Source: an uncultured Parabacteroides sp.
GTDB taxonomy: Bacteria > Bacteroidota > Bacteroidia > Bacteroidales > Tannerellaceae
NCBI GenBank assembly: GCA_900770835.1
Contig: CAAGLQ010000228.1
Coordinates: 1 to 15,407 of the forward strand
DNA: 15,407 nt
Reading direction: 5' to 3'
Notes under the pieces: model-generated
The model's database searches: none
What the model was told of the DNA's origin: nothing
The model's input: the letters and a program-made list of their open reading frames with translations, nothing else
Shown here: piece by piece, positions 1 through 6,083 of the stretch
How the letters are laid out: each line of letters begins with the position of its first letter
How positions within the stretch are numbered: position 1 is the first letter of the stretch
Made by a program: the position numbers and the translations under genes

Positions 1-121
1 ATAAGGGATAAGTGGGTGGCTTCGGTCTTGCTTCTCCCCGACAATGAAGGCGAAGATAAACATGTAGAAAGCAGATTAGTTCCTCGTTTGGACGAGAGTT
101 CGAATCTCTCCAGCTCCACCA
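1..121 (+). ncRNA. ssrA: tmRNA (ssrA), 3' part only
   Basis: This is the 3' portion of transfer-messenger RNA, which rescues stalled ribosomes and tags the unfinished peptide for degradation. The last 28 bases form a tRNA-like T-arm (GAGAG at 94-98, seven-base loop TTCGAAT at 99-105, CTCTC at 106-110) followed by the acceptor strand and encoded CCA (CAGCTCCACCA, 111-121). This matches the end of E. coli tmRNA as I recall it. The stretch AAACATGTAG near 58-67 also corresponds to the conserved segment AAGCATGTAG before the 3' tRNA-like domain. The 5' half, including the tag-peptide reading frame, lies upstream of the window, so the tag cannot be read. A tRNA is excluded because no D-arm or anticodon arm precedes the T-arm at the right distance. 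Confidence 0.9.
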
Positions 122-130
122 ACACGAATG

Positions 131-165
131 AAAGGTCAGGTATCTTAGGACACGTGGCCTTTTAT
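131..165 (+). terminator. Intrinsic terminator of tmRNA
   Basis: AAAGGTCA (131-138) pairs with TGGCCTTT (155-162) as an 8-bp stem with one G-U wobble, running into a T-rich tail (160-165). It lies 10 bases after the CCA end of tmRNA and so probably ends that transcript. The esterase gene downstream would then need its own promoter in roughly 165-200, where only a weak TAATTTAC box (185-192) is visible. Confidence 0.6.
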
Positions 166-200
166 TGGATTTAGAAAGCGCTATTAATTTACATTGTATC

Positions 201-1424
201 ATGAAAAGAATTCTCAGTATTTTAGGCTTGGCCTTATTGGCCATGAATGTATGGGCACAGCAAGCCCTATTTAGTGGCAACGACATCGTGTCTCCCGAGG
301 TTCATCCGGATGGCACCGTAACGTTCCGGCTCTATGCGCCCAAGGCGGTGAAGGTGGAGTTGACAGGTGATTTCCTTCCGCAGGTGAAAGTGAAGAGCCC
401 GATGGGTGAAGTGGAACAACCCGGTTACGTCACGTTGAAGGAGGAGAAGGGTGGTCTCTGGACCTATACCTCCGAGAAATTGGCGGATGAGCTCTATTCC
501 TACAAGTTCCGTGTAGATGGCATGGACTATCTGGATCCCTCCAATGTCTATATGTGTCGCGACATTGCCTCCTATACCAATATCTTTATCGTGACCCATG
601 AGAAGGGTGACAAGGGTGATCTCTACAGTGTCAATGAGGTGCCTCATGGCAACGTCTCCAAAGTGTGGTATGATAGCCCCACGTTGCAGACGAAGCGCAG
701 AATGACTGTTTATACCCCGGCCGGTTATGAGAAGGGTGGTCGCTATCCGGTGCTCTATTTGCTGCATGGTGCAGGTGGTGATGAGGATGCTTGGACGACC
801 TTGGGACGTGCCGCACAGATCATGGACAACCTGATCGCCGCTGGCAAGGTGAAACCGATGATCGTGGTGATGACCAATGGCAACACCAACTGTCAAGCTG
901 CTCCGGGCGAATGGTCGAAGGGTATGTATAAGCCTTCGTTTATGGGGCATGCCACCTCGAAGCCCGTTGCCTCTATGGAGGAGAGCTTCCCCGACGTGGT
1001 GAACTATGTGGACAAGAACTATCGTACGCTAAAGGGCAAGAAGAATCGGGCGATCTGTGGTCTCTCGATGGGTGGTGGACACTCTTTAGCAATCAGCAAG
1101 CTCTATCCAGACATGTTTGACTATGTGGGCCTTTTCTCTGCTGCTATTTTCTTGAAGGGTAGCAATGATCCGCAGACCACTTTGGATAAGTTGAACAACG
1201 ATCTGGAGTTTGGCCAACAGATGGCGGCACTGTTCGGAGCTCATCCGCAACTTTACTGGATTGCGATTGGTAAGACCGACTTCCTCTATCAGTCGAATGC
1301 GGACTATCGCAAGTATCTCGATTCGAAAGGCTATAAATATGAGTATTTGGAGACCGATGGTGGTCATATCTGGCGCAACTGGCGTATCTACTTGACGCTC
1401 TTCTCTCAGAAAATCTTCAAGTAA
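201..1424 (+). CDS. Secreted CE1-type (esterase D family) esterase with N-terminal E-set domain
   Basis: The predicted 408-residue exported hydrolase probably cleaves ester bonds, as do feruloyl/acetyl-xylan type carbohydrate esterases and their relatives. The start at 201 is preferred over an in-frame ATG at 165 because it gives a clean signal peptide (MKRILSILGL..., likely cut after Ala19). Residues about 25-130 form a beta-sandwich like the CBM48/E-set domains found ahead of Bacteroidales esterases (HPDGTVTFRLYAP). The alpha/beta-hydrolase domain spans about 148-405. It has the oxyanion segment HGAGGDE (189-195), the nucleophile elbow GLSMGGG with Ser289, a probable acid Asp360 (GKTDFL) and His389 in GGHIWRNWR, so the triad looks complete. 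The gene stands alone between the tmRNA terminator and its own terminator at 1444-1501. The true substrate is unknown; no xylan or pectin genes are adjacent. Confidence 0.9.
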   Translation: MKRILSILGLALLAMNVWAQQALFSGNDIVSPEVHPDGTVTFRLYAPKAVKVELTGDFLPQVKVKSPMGEVEQPGYVTLKEEKGGLWTYTSEKLADELYSYKFRVDGMDYLDPSNVYMCRDIASYTNIFIVTHEKGDKGDLYSVNEVPHGNVSKVWYDSPTLQTKRRMTVYTPAGYEKGGRYPVLYLLHGAGGDEDAWTTLGRAAQIMDNLIAAGKVKPMIVVMTNGNTNCQAAPGEWSKGMYKPSFMGHATSKPVASMEESFPDVVNYVDKNYRTLKGKKNRAICGLSMGGGHSLAISKLYPDMFDYVGLFSAAIFLKGSNDPQTTLDKLNNDLEFGQQMAALFGAHPQLYWIAIGKTDFLYQSNADYRKYLDSKGYKYEYLETDGGHIWRNWRIYLTLFSQKIFK

Positions 1425-1443
1425 TCAAGCAATAACTTATTGG

Positions 1444-1501
1444 AGAGGTTGAACATTCGTATGAAGGGATAGAGATCCTGACGAATGTTCTGCCTCTTTT
1501 T
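1444..1501 (+). terminator. Long hairpin terminator after the esterase gene
   Basis: AGAGG (1444-1448) plus GAACATTCGT (1451-1460) pair with ACGAATGTTC (1481-1490) plus CCTCT (1493-1497), giving a stem of about 17 positions interrupted only by two weak ones. It is followed by a run of five T (1497-1501). A second small hairpin, GGAT-AGAG-ATCC, sits in the loop. The T tract overlaps the stop codon of the convergent M23 gene (1500-1502), so the element is packed tightly between two converging genes. It is oriented to stop plus-strand transcription. Confidence 0.8.
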
Positions 1502-2264
1502 ATTGTGTCTTGATGGCGATGCTGTTCCCCTTACGGGTGCAGAGCAAGCAATAGCGATGGAGCTTGCGGGTGGTGAAATTGAAGACCAGGTTGGGATTGA
1601 AATGCTCCCCGTTGAGGCGGGTCTCGAAATGGAGGTGGGCGGTTGTGGCACGTCCTGTGCGGCCTGTGAGACCAATTGGTTGTCCCGCTTTGACCCGATC
1701 GCCCGGTTTCACCAAGTTCTTGGAGTTATGACTGTAAGCCGTTTCCAATCCATTGTAATGACGGATCACAATCAAGTTGCCATAGGCGGCGTAGGGCTTA
1801 GCCATCCGCACGAGGCCATCAAAAGCGGCCACGATCGTATCGTTGGGTCTTGTCTTGATATCTACACCGGAATGGTGCCTGCGTCGGCCTCCATAGGGTG
1901 AGATGACCTTGCCTCCCGGCAGGGGAAAAGCATATTCCTCTTCCGGAATCAAGGAGAGATCGATGATCTCCGTGTTCCCCTCCGCAAACCGTTTCGGATC
2001 CTTCACACCGACATGGTTGCGATCTCGGTCGCTCAACTGCTCGGTAATGGGCTTACGAGGGGCGTGTGCGGTTTCTATCGCTGGAGGAGCTGGCAACAGC
2101 CACTCGAAATTCTCACAAGGCAAGGGGATGTTTTGCTTCGGTAATGAGGTGGTTACCGATACCGAAGGCGATACGGGTAGATTGGTTTGTACCCTGCAAG
2201 ACACCAGTATAATCAACACTAGAAAGAGGACGATGAACCTATCTATTATTTTGTTTTTTTTCAT
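1500..2264 (-). CDS. M23 family metallopeptidase, lipoprotein
   Basis: This 254-residue cell-envelope protein should be a zinc endopeptidase cutting peptidoglycan cross-links, as LytM/lysostaphin-type M23 enzymes do. The N-terminus (MKKNKIIDRF, then a hydrophobic stretch ending ILVSC) is a lipoprotein signal with the lipidated Cys at 23. Residues about 24-110 are a proline-rich linker with little recognisable structure. The catalytic domain spans about 115-230: HxxxD zinc ligands at His131 and Asp135 (HSGVD), His179 (AYSHN), and HLH at 210-212. All expected catalytic residues are present, so it is probably an active enzyme and not an EnvC-like activator. No other Met occurs before residue 154, so the start is firm. 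It is transcribed divergently from the TRAP operon across a symmetrical promoter region. Confidence 0.9.
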   Translation of the reverse strand: MKKNKIIDRFIVLFLVLIILVSCRVQTNLPVSPSVSVTTSLPKQNIPLPCENFEWLLPAPPAIETAHAPRKPITEQLSDRDRNHVGVKDPKRFAEGNTEIIDLSLIPEEEYAFPLPGGKVISPYGGRRRHHSGVDIKTRPNDTIVAAFDGLVRMAKPYAAYGNLIVIRHYNGLETAYSHNSKNLVKPGDRVKAGQPIGLTGRTGRATTAHLHFETRLNGEHFNPNLVFNFTTRKLHRYCLLCTRKGNSIAIKTQ

Positions 2265-2271
2265 TGCCCGG

Positions 2272-2279
2272 CAAAATTA
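2272..2279 (-). promoter_or_regulatory. Bacteroidales -7 box for the M23 gene
   Basis: On the minus strand these bases read TAATTTTG, a full match to the Bacteroides -7 consensus TAnnTTTG. Only seven bases separate the box from the ATG, so the transcript would start at or next to the start codon (leaderless). A TTTG sits upstream on the same strand (2310-2307), but the 27-base gap is longer than the usual 19-21. A weaker box (TATTTTTC) lies slightly further upstream and could give a short leader. Confidence 0.5.
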
Positions 2280-2324
2280 GCGAAAAATATGCCTGTTTGG
2301 GTCGATCAAACAGCATTTTTATAC

Positions 2325-2332
2325 TAATTTTG
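2325..2332 (+). promoter_or_regulatory. Bacteroidales -7 box for the TRAP operon
   Basis: TAATTTTG matches the TAnnTTTG consensus and ends 20 bases before the dctP ATG, leaving a short leader of roughly 14 bases. The nearest TTTG (2296-2299) lies 25 bases upstream, longer than the usual -33 spacing. Confidence 0.55.
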
Positions 2333-2352
2333 ACCCCAGAAGCATTTTCCCC

Positions 2353-3336
2353 ATGAAAAGACTCTCTATCATTTTTACCTATTTAAGTTGCTGCTGGCTG
2401 TTACTGAGCTGTGCCGGAGGAGGCGAAGGAACTAGAGTATTGAAATTAGCGCACGGCCTACCGCCCAGTCATTCTGTGCATAAGGGATTGGTATATATGG
2501 GCGAGCGGTTGCGGGAACTATCTGGCGGAAAGCTGACCGTCGATATTTATTCCTCTGCGCAGTTGGGCTCAGAGAATCAATGTATCGAGTTGCTCCAGAT
2601 TGGTAGTTTAGACATTACGAAGGTCAACTCTGCCGCCTTGGAGGGCTTTGCCGATCCGTTTAAAGTGTTTGGCATTCCCTACCTGTTTCGTTCACACGAA
2701 CAATTCTTCCATGTGTTGGATGGCCCGGTCGGTGAGCGTATCTTGGCCTCCACAGTCCCCTATTGGTTTCGTGGTTTGGCCTATTTTGATTCCGGTGCCC
2801 GCAGTTTCTATACAGTGAATAAACCGATCCGCCGCCCAGAGGATTTGAAAGGGGTGAAGATCCGTGTGCAGAAGAGTCCGATCGCTGTGGAGATGATGAA
2901 GACTTTCGGAGGTTCAGCCACTCCCGTGGATTGGGGCGAGCTTTATACGGCCTTGCAAAGTAACGTGGTGGATGGAGCGGAGAACAACACCCCTTCCGTC
3001 ACGACTGCCTTTCACCATGAGGTGGTCAAGTATTATACGGTGAATGAGCATACTATGTGCCCCGACGTGATCATTATCAGCTTGGCTACGTGGAATAAGC
3101 TGAGTGAGCAAGAGCGCGGCTGGTTACGTACTGCTGCGGAGGAGGCCGCCAACTACCAACGGCAACTGTGGGCGGAGCAAGAGCAAGCCTCTATGCAGGA
3201 GATGCAGGAGAAGGGCATGGAAATTATCTATCCGGATAAGCAACCCTTCATTGATGCGGCTCAACCAATGCTGGAGAAATTCAGGAATGATCCCCTTTTT
3301 AAGGAACTAATCAAAGATATAGAGCAAACGAAATGA
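2353..3336 (+). CDS. dctP: TRAP transporter solute-binding protein, DctP family, lipoprotein
   Basis: This 327-residue protein captures an organic or sugar acid outside the inner membrane and delivers it to the DctQM permease. The signal peptide ends in a lipobox LLLSC with Cys20 followed by AGGGE, so it is probably lipid-anchored; many Gram-negative DctP proteins are soluble and periplasmic. The body has the usual DctP pattern: LAHGLPPSHSVHKG near the start, SAQLGSE, and RRPEDLKGVKIRVQ, in which Arg171 is the conserved residue that binds the ligand carboxylate. DGAENNTPS is followed by KYYTVNEHT. From memory, the ENN-type motif resembles binding proteins for hexuronates and related sugar acids more than those for C4-dicarboxylates, but this is weak evidence. 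The stop overlaps the dctQ start (ATGA), so the genes are translationally coupled. Confidence 0.9.
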   Translation: MKRLSIIFTYLSCCWLLLSCAGGGEGTRVLKLAHGLPPSHSVHKGLVYMGERLRELSGGKLTVDIYSSAQLGSENQCIELLQIGSLDITKVNSAALEGFADPFKVFGIPYLFRSHEQFFHVLDGPVGERILASTVPYWFRGLAYFDSGARSFYTVNKPIRRPEDLKGVKIRVQKSPIAVEMMKTFGGSATPVDWGELYTALQSNVVDGAENNTPSVTTAFHHEVVKYYTVNEHTMCPDVIIISLATWNKLSEQERGWLRTAAEEAANYQRQLWAEQEQASMQEMQEKGMEIIYPDKQPFIDAAQPMLEKFRNDPLFKELIKDIEQTK

Positions 3337-3806
3337 GAAAACAGATCGACAAAGGATTGGAATTGCTGCTGATTGGGCTGATGGCTGTTTTGGTGGTGGA
3401 TGTGTTATGGCAAGTGCTTAGTCGCTATGTGTTGGCTTCGCCCAGCTCGTTCACGGATGAGGTGGCCGGCTTTCTATTGATTTGGGTGGGCCTGTTGGGT
3501 GCGGCTTATGTGGCCGGACGAGAGGAGCATTTGGCGATCGACCTGTTGATACGACGGGCGAGCAAGCAAGGGCAGTATCGGTTGCGACAGGTAGGCTATG
3601 GGTGCATCTGCCTCTTTGCGTTGGCGGTTTTAGTGGTTGGAGGGAGTTGGTTGGTTTATACCCGCTTCCATTTGGGCGTTACCTCCGCCTCATTGGAGAT
3701 CAATTTGGGGTATGTCTATTTGGCTCTTCCACTTAGCGGTCTGCTCACCGCCTATTATGCTATTGATAGTCTTCTCAAGATGTCTAACGAGGAATCAAAG
3801 AAGTAA
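3333..3806 (+). CDS. dctQ: TRAP transporter small membrane subunit, DctQ family
   Basis: This 157-residue inner-membrane protein is the small permease subunit that helps hold the DctM transport domain and the binding protein together. It shows the expected four hydrophobic segments (about residues 10-30, 45-63, 87-108, 125-145), with a conserved-looking FTDEVAGFLLIWVGLLGAAY and the charged stretch GREEHLAIDLL between the second and third. The start codon overlaps the dctP stop by one base (ATGA), and seven bases separate its stop from dctM. Length and topology are typical of the family. Confidence 0.88.
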   Translation: MRKQIDKGLELLLIGLMAVLVVDVLWQVLSRYVLASPSSFTDEVAGFLLIWVGLLGAAYVAGREEHLAIDLLIRRASKQGQYRLRQVGYGCICLFALAVLVVGGSWLVYTRFHLGVTSASLEINLGYVYLALPLSGLLTAYYAIDSLLKMSNEESKK

Positions 3807-3813
3807 CAAAGTT

Positions 3814-5112
3814 ATGGATATCATTGGAATTGTGGTCTTGGTGGTCAGCTTTTTCTTTCTGCTGATCGTAGGTGTGCCCATTGCGTATAGTATAGGTGTG
3901 GCAGGTGTATTGACCATGTTGGTGCATATTGATTCACTCCCGGCGTTGACCACCTACGCTATGCGTATGGCCTCGGGATTGGATAGCTTTGCGTTGCTGG
4001 CGATACCCTTCTTTATTTTGGCGGGTAATATCATGAATAGTGGCGGAATCGCCTTGCGACTGATTGATTTCGCCAAGGTGCTGGTCGGGCGTTTGCCGGG
4101 GGGCTTGGCCGTGGTCAATGTGGTGGCCAATATGCTTTTCGGAGCGATTAGCGGATCTGCCGCTGCTGCCGCCTCGGCCATTGGTAGCATCATGACACCT
4201 GAGATGCGCAAAGCGGGCTATGATCCCCATTTCAGTGCGGCGGTGAATATCTCTTCCGCCACGACGGGTATGACCATCCCACCCAGCAATGTGTTGATTG
4301 TCTATTCTTTGGCGAGCGGGGGAGTCTCTGTCTCAGCTCTGTTTATAGCAGGCTATCTACCCGGTATCTTGACCGGTATTGCCATCATGATTGTGGCAGC
4401 CCTTTTTGCGGCGAAGGCTGGCTATCCAGTGGGTGAGCGAGTACCTTTTAAAGAGGCCATACGCTATTTCTTTCGGGCAGTTCCCAGCTTGATGCTTTTG
4501 GTGATCGTGATTGGCGGTATCTTGGCAGGCTGGTTTACCGCTACGGAGGCTTCGGCCATAGCGGTGCTTTATGCGCTTTTGCTCTCCTTTTTCTATAAGG
4601 AATTGACGTGGAAAGAGCTGTCGGAGGTATTGCTCCGTTCGGCTCGTACAACGGCGATTGTCCTCCTTTTGGTGGCAACTTGTACTGGCCTATCCTGGAT
4701 CATGAGTTATGAGAATATCCCGCAAACGGTTAGTCGCTTGTTGTTAGCTATTAGTGATAATCCAGTTGTGATCTTGCTTTTGATTAACGTGATACTGTTG
4801 GCGGTGGGCATTTTTATGGATATGACACCGGCCGTATTGATTTTTACGCCGATCTTTTTACCGATCGCCACGCAACAGTTGGGCATGGATCCGGTACATT
4901 TTGGTATCATGATGGTGCTTAATTTGTGCGTGGGTCTGTGTACTCCTCCGGTAGGCTCTGTGCTCTTTATTGGTTGCAGTGTAGCCGGTGTGCGGATTGA
5001 TCAAGTCATTCGCCCCTTGATTCCGCTCTTTGTGGCGATGGTGGTGGTGTTATTGATGGTGGCTTTCCTGCCCGATCTCAGTCTGTTGATACCTCGCCTA
5101 TTCGGATTATAG
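3814..5112 (+). CDS. dctM: TRAP transporter large permease subunit, DctM family
   Basis: This 432-residue inner-membrane protein is the ion-coupled transport subunit that moves the ligand delivered by DctP. The start at 3814 (MDIIGIVVLVV) is chosen because the longer in-frame start at 3637 runs inside dctQ and adds a segment unlike the family. It has about a dozen hydrophobic segments and family motifs such as GAISGSAAAAASAIGSIM, TTGMTIPPSN, FTATEASAIAVLYA, and LCVGLCTPPVGSVLF near the C-terminus. Length is normal for an unfused DctM. It is the last gene of the operon, followed within 10 bases by a strong terminator. Confidence 0.92.
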   Translation: MDIIGIVVLVVSFFFLLIVGVPIAYSIGVAGVLTMLVHIDSLPALTTYAMRMASGLDSFALLAIPFFILAGNIMNSGGIALRLIDFAKVLVGRLPGGLAVVNVVANMLFGAISGSAAAAASAIGSIMTPEMRKAGYDPHFSAAVNISSATTGMTIPPSNVLIVYSLASGGVSVSALFIAGYLPGILTGIAIMIVAALFAAKAGYPVGERVPFKEAIRYFFRAVPSLMLLVIVIGGILAGWFTATEASAIAVLYALLLSFFYKELTWKELSEVLLRSARTTAIVLLLVATCTGLSWIMSYENIPQTVSRLLLAISDNPVVILLLINVILLAVGIFMDMTPAVLIFTPIFLPIATQQLGMDPVHFGIMMVLNLCVGLCTPPVGSVLFIGCSVAGVRIDQVIRPLIPLFVAMVVVLLMVAFLPDLSLLIPRLFGL

Positions 5113-5118
5113 GATCAT

Positions 5119-5146
5119 AAAAAAGCGGTGCTCTCACCGCTTTTTT
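5119..5146. terminator. Bidirectional intrinsic terminator between dctM and ydfG-like gene
   Basis: A6-GCGGTG-CTCT-CACCGC-T6 is a perfect 6-bp GC-rich stem flanked by six A and six T. It therefore has a U tract in both directions and can end both converging transcripts. It begins seven bases after the dctM stop and ends six bases before the dehydrogenase stop. Confidence 0.92.
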
Positions 5147-5151
5147 CCATA

Positions 5152-5916
5152 TTACTTCTCCCGATAAATCACGGATCCACTGGCTTGGTGCGTGGCCAAT
5201 ACCAATACCTCGGCGATTTGCACATGCGCAGGGGCAGAGGCGGCATAGTAAGCTACATCGGCAATGTCGGCTCCCGTTAATGGCTGAATGCCTTGATAAA
5301 CCGGTTTCGCCCTTTCCTCATCACCATGGAAACGCACGACACTGAAGTTTGTCTCTACCAATCCCGGTTTGATGGTAGTGACTCGAACGGCCGATTCGGC
5401 TACGTCGATGCGCAACCCGTCGGAGATCGTCTTGACGGCCGCTTTCGTAGCGCAATAGACATTGCCACCCGCATAAGCGGCGTCGCCGGCAACGCTTCCG
5501 ATGTTGATCACATGCCCTCGATTGCGCACCACCATGCCCGGCACGACCAAACGGGTCATCGTCAAAAGTCCTTTGATGTTGGTGTCGATCATGATCTCCC
5601 AATCGGTGGGGTCGCCCTCATATTCCTTCTCCAATCCCAATGCCAACCCTGCGTTGTTGATCAAGACATCCACCTGTTGCCATGCGGCATCCAAGCTTTC
5701 CCACGCCTTCCGAGCGGCTTCCGCTTGACGCACGTCAAACACTAAAGCGACGACTTCTACGCCTGCTTGTCGCAACTCCGCCGTGATGGCGCTCAGTTTC
5801 TGCTCGTTACGCCCCGTCAGGATCAGGTTATAACCTCCTTCGGCAAACTTTCGTGCACAGGCCTCACCGATACCGCTGGTGGCGCCTGTGATTAATGCGA
5901 TCTTCTTGTTCATCAT
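5152..5916 (-). CDS. ydfG: SDR family NADP-dependent 3-hydroxy acid dehydrogenase, YdfG-like
   Basis: This cytoplasmic short-chain dehydrogenase has 254 residues, close to the 248 of E. coli YdfG, which oxidises L-allo-threonine, serine and related 3-hydroxy acids and reduces malonic semialdehyde. The nucleotide-binding motif TGATSGIG is at residues 10-17, NNAG at 87-90, and the catalytic tetrad is Asn113, Ser141, Tyr154 and Lys158 (YCATK). Arg36 after the second strand (TGRNEQK) suggests NADP preference. Similarity to YdfG goes beyond the fold: NNAGLALG, DWEIMIDTN, YAGGNVY and the PGLVETNFSVVRFHGD segment all match from memory. Two adjacent ATGs (5916 and 5913) are possible starts. The gene converges on dctM and shares its terminator, so it is not in the TRAP operon. 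Substrate in this organism is unproven. Confidence 0.88.
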   Translation of the reverse strand: MMNKKIALITGATSGIGEACARKFAEGGYNLILTGRNEQKLSAITAELRQAGVEVVALVFDVRQAEAARKAWESLDAAWQQVDVLINNAGLALGLEKEYEGDPTDWEIMIDTNIKGLLTMTRLVVPGMVVRNRGHVINIGSVAGDAAYAGGNVYCATKAAVKTISDGLRIDVAESAVRVTTIKPGLVETNFSVVRFHGDEERAKPVYQGIQPLTGADIADVAYYAASAPAHVQIAEVLVLATHQASGSVIYREK

Positions 5917-5948
5917 TTTTTGCTATTTAAATTAAGACCAATTGGCCG

Positions 5949-5956
5949 CAAAGGTA
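5949..5956 (-). promoter_or_regulatory. Bacteroidales -7 box for the ydfG-like gene
   Basis: The minus strand reads TACCTTTG followed by CGGC, a very typical Bacteroidales -7 element. It lies 32 bases before the ATG at 5916. No convincing TTTG occurs 19-21 bases upstream. Confidence 0.6.
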
Positions 5957-5986
5957 CTTAAAATCTGAATGTCGTGGTTGTCAATT

Positions 5987-5998
5987 CGATTCTAATCG
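5987..5998. promoter_or_regulatory. 12-bp inverted repeat, possible operator
   Basis: CGATT-CT-AATCG is a perfect 5-bp dyad with a two-base centre. It sits in the 167-base divergent region between the ydfG-like gene and the TonB-dependent receptor gene, just upstream of the dehydrogenase promoter box. It could be a repressor or activator site, but dyads this short also arise by chance. Confidence 0.25.
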
Positions 5999-6052
5999 CA
6001 GGAGTCGTTGTCCCCTGTTTAAGAAGGAGGGCTTGCGAAGTGGAGAATGGGT

Positions 6053-6060
6053 TATATTCG
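6053..6060 (+). promoter_or_regulatory. Weak -7-like box for the TonB-dependent receptor gene
   Basis: TATATTCG differs by one base from TAnnTTTG and lies 23 bases before the ATG at 6084. No -33 element with proper spacing is visible. A similar box, TATTTTCG, precedes the 9014 gene. Confidence 0.3.
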
Positions 6061-6083
6061 CGCTCAAAACTAAGCAAAGCAAG

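Larger units (their letters stand above)
2272..2332. repeat. Imperfect inverted repeat forming a mirrored divergent promoter
   Basis: The left arm (2272-2299) begins CAAAATTAG and ends GTTTG. The reverse complement of the right arm (2307-2332) begins CAAAATTAG and ends GTTTG too, with AAAAAT and GC..TGTTTG shared between them. The arms differ by small length changes (28 versus 26 bases) around a seven-base centre. Each outer end carries a -7 box (TAATTTTG) facing its own gene, and each inner end carries a TTTG, so the two promoters mirror each other. A dimeric regulator binding GTTTG-7-CAAAC at the centre could control both genes together; that is inference. Confidence 0.6.

Noticed and set aside
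1..165. Integrative-element attachment site at the 3' end of ssrA
   Set aside because: The 3' end of tmRNA is a common integration target, but I see no second copy of the T-arm/CCA segment and no integrase in the window; the downstream genes look like ordinary chromosome.
165..200. Longer start for the esterase (ATG at 165)
   Set aside because: It would place 12 residues ahead of a good signal peptide and lies in the tail of the tmRNA terminator; the start at 201 fits much better.
267..950. Long open frame antisense to the esterase gene
   Set aside because: It mirrors codon use of the real gene; the product is rich in His, Arg and Ile with no signal, domain or promoter. The same holds for antisense frames at 7365-8048, 8163-8837, 9601-10263 and 13977-14579.
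1485..1901. Plus-strand frame inside the M23 gene (also 1903-2280)
   Set aside because: Both are antisense to a gene with intact catalytic motifs and have no recognisable protein features.
3637..3813. Longer start for dctM inside dctQ
   Set aside because: The added 59 residues are a shifted-frame reading of dctQ and do not resemble a DctM N-terminus; MDIIGIVVLVV at 3814 does.
5957..6083. Riboswitch (for example cobalamin) upstream of the TonB-dependent receptor
   Set aside because: The leader from the candidate promoter is too short, and I see no conserved riboswitch core or expression-platform hairpin; the only dyad is a 12-bp palindrome.
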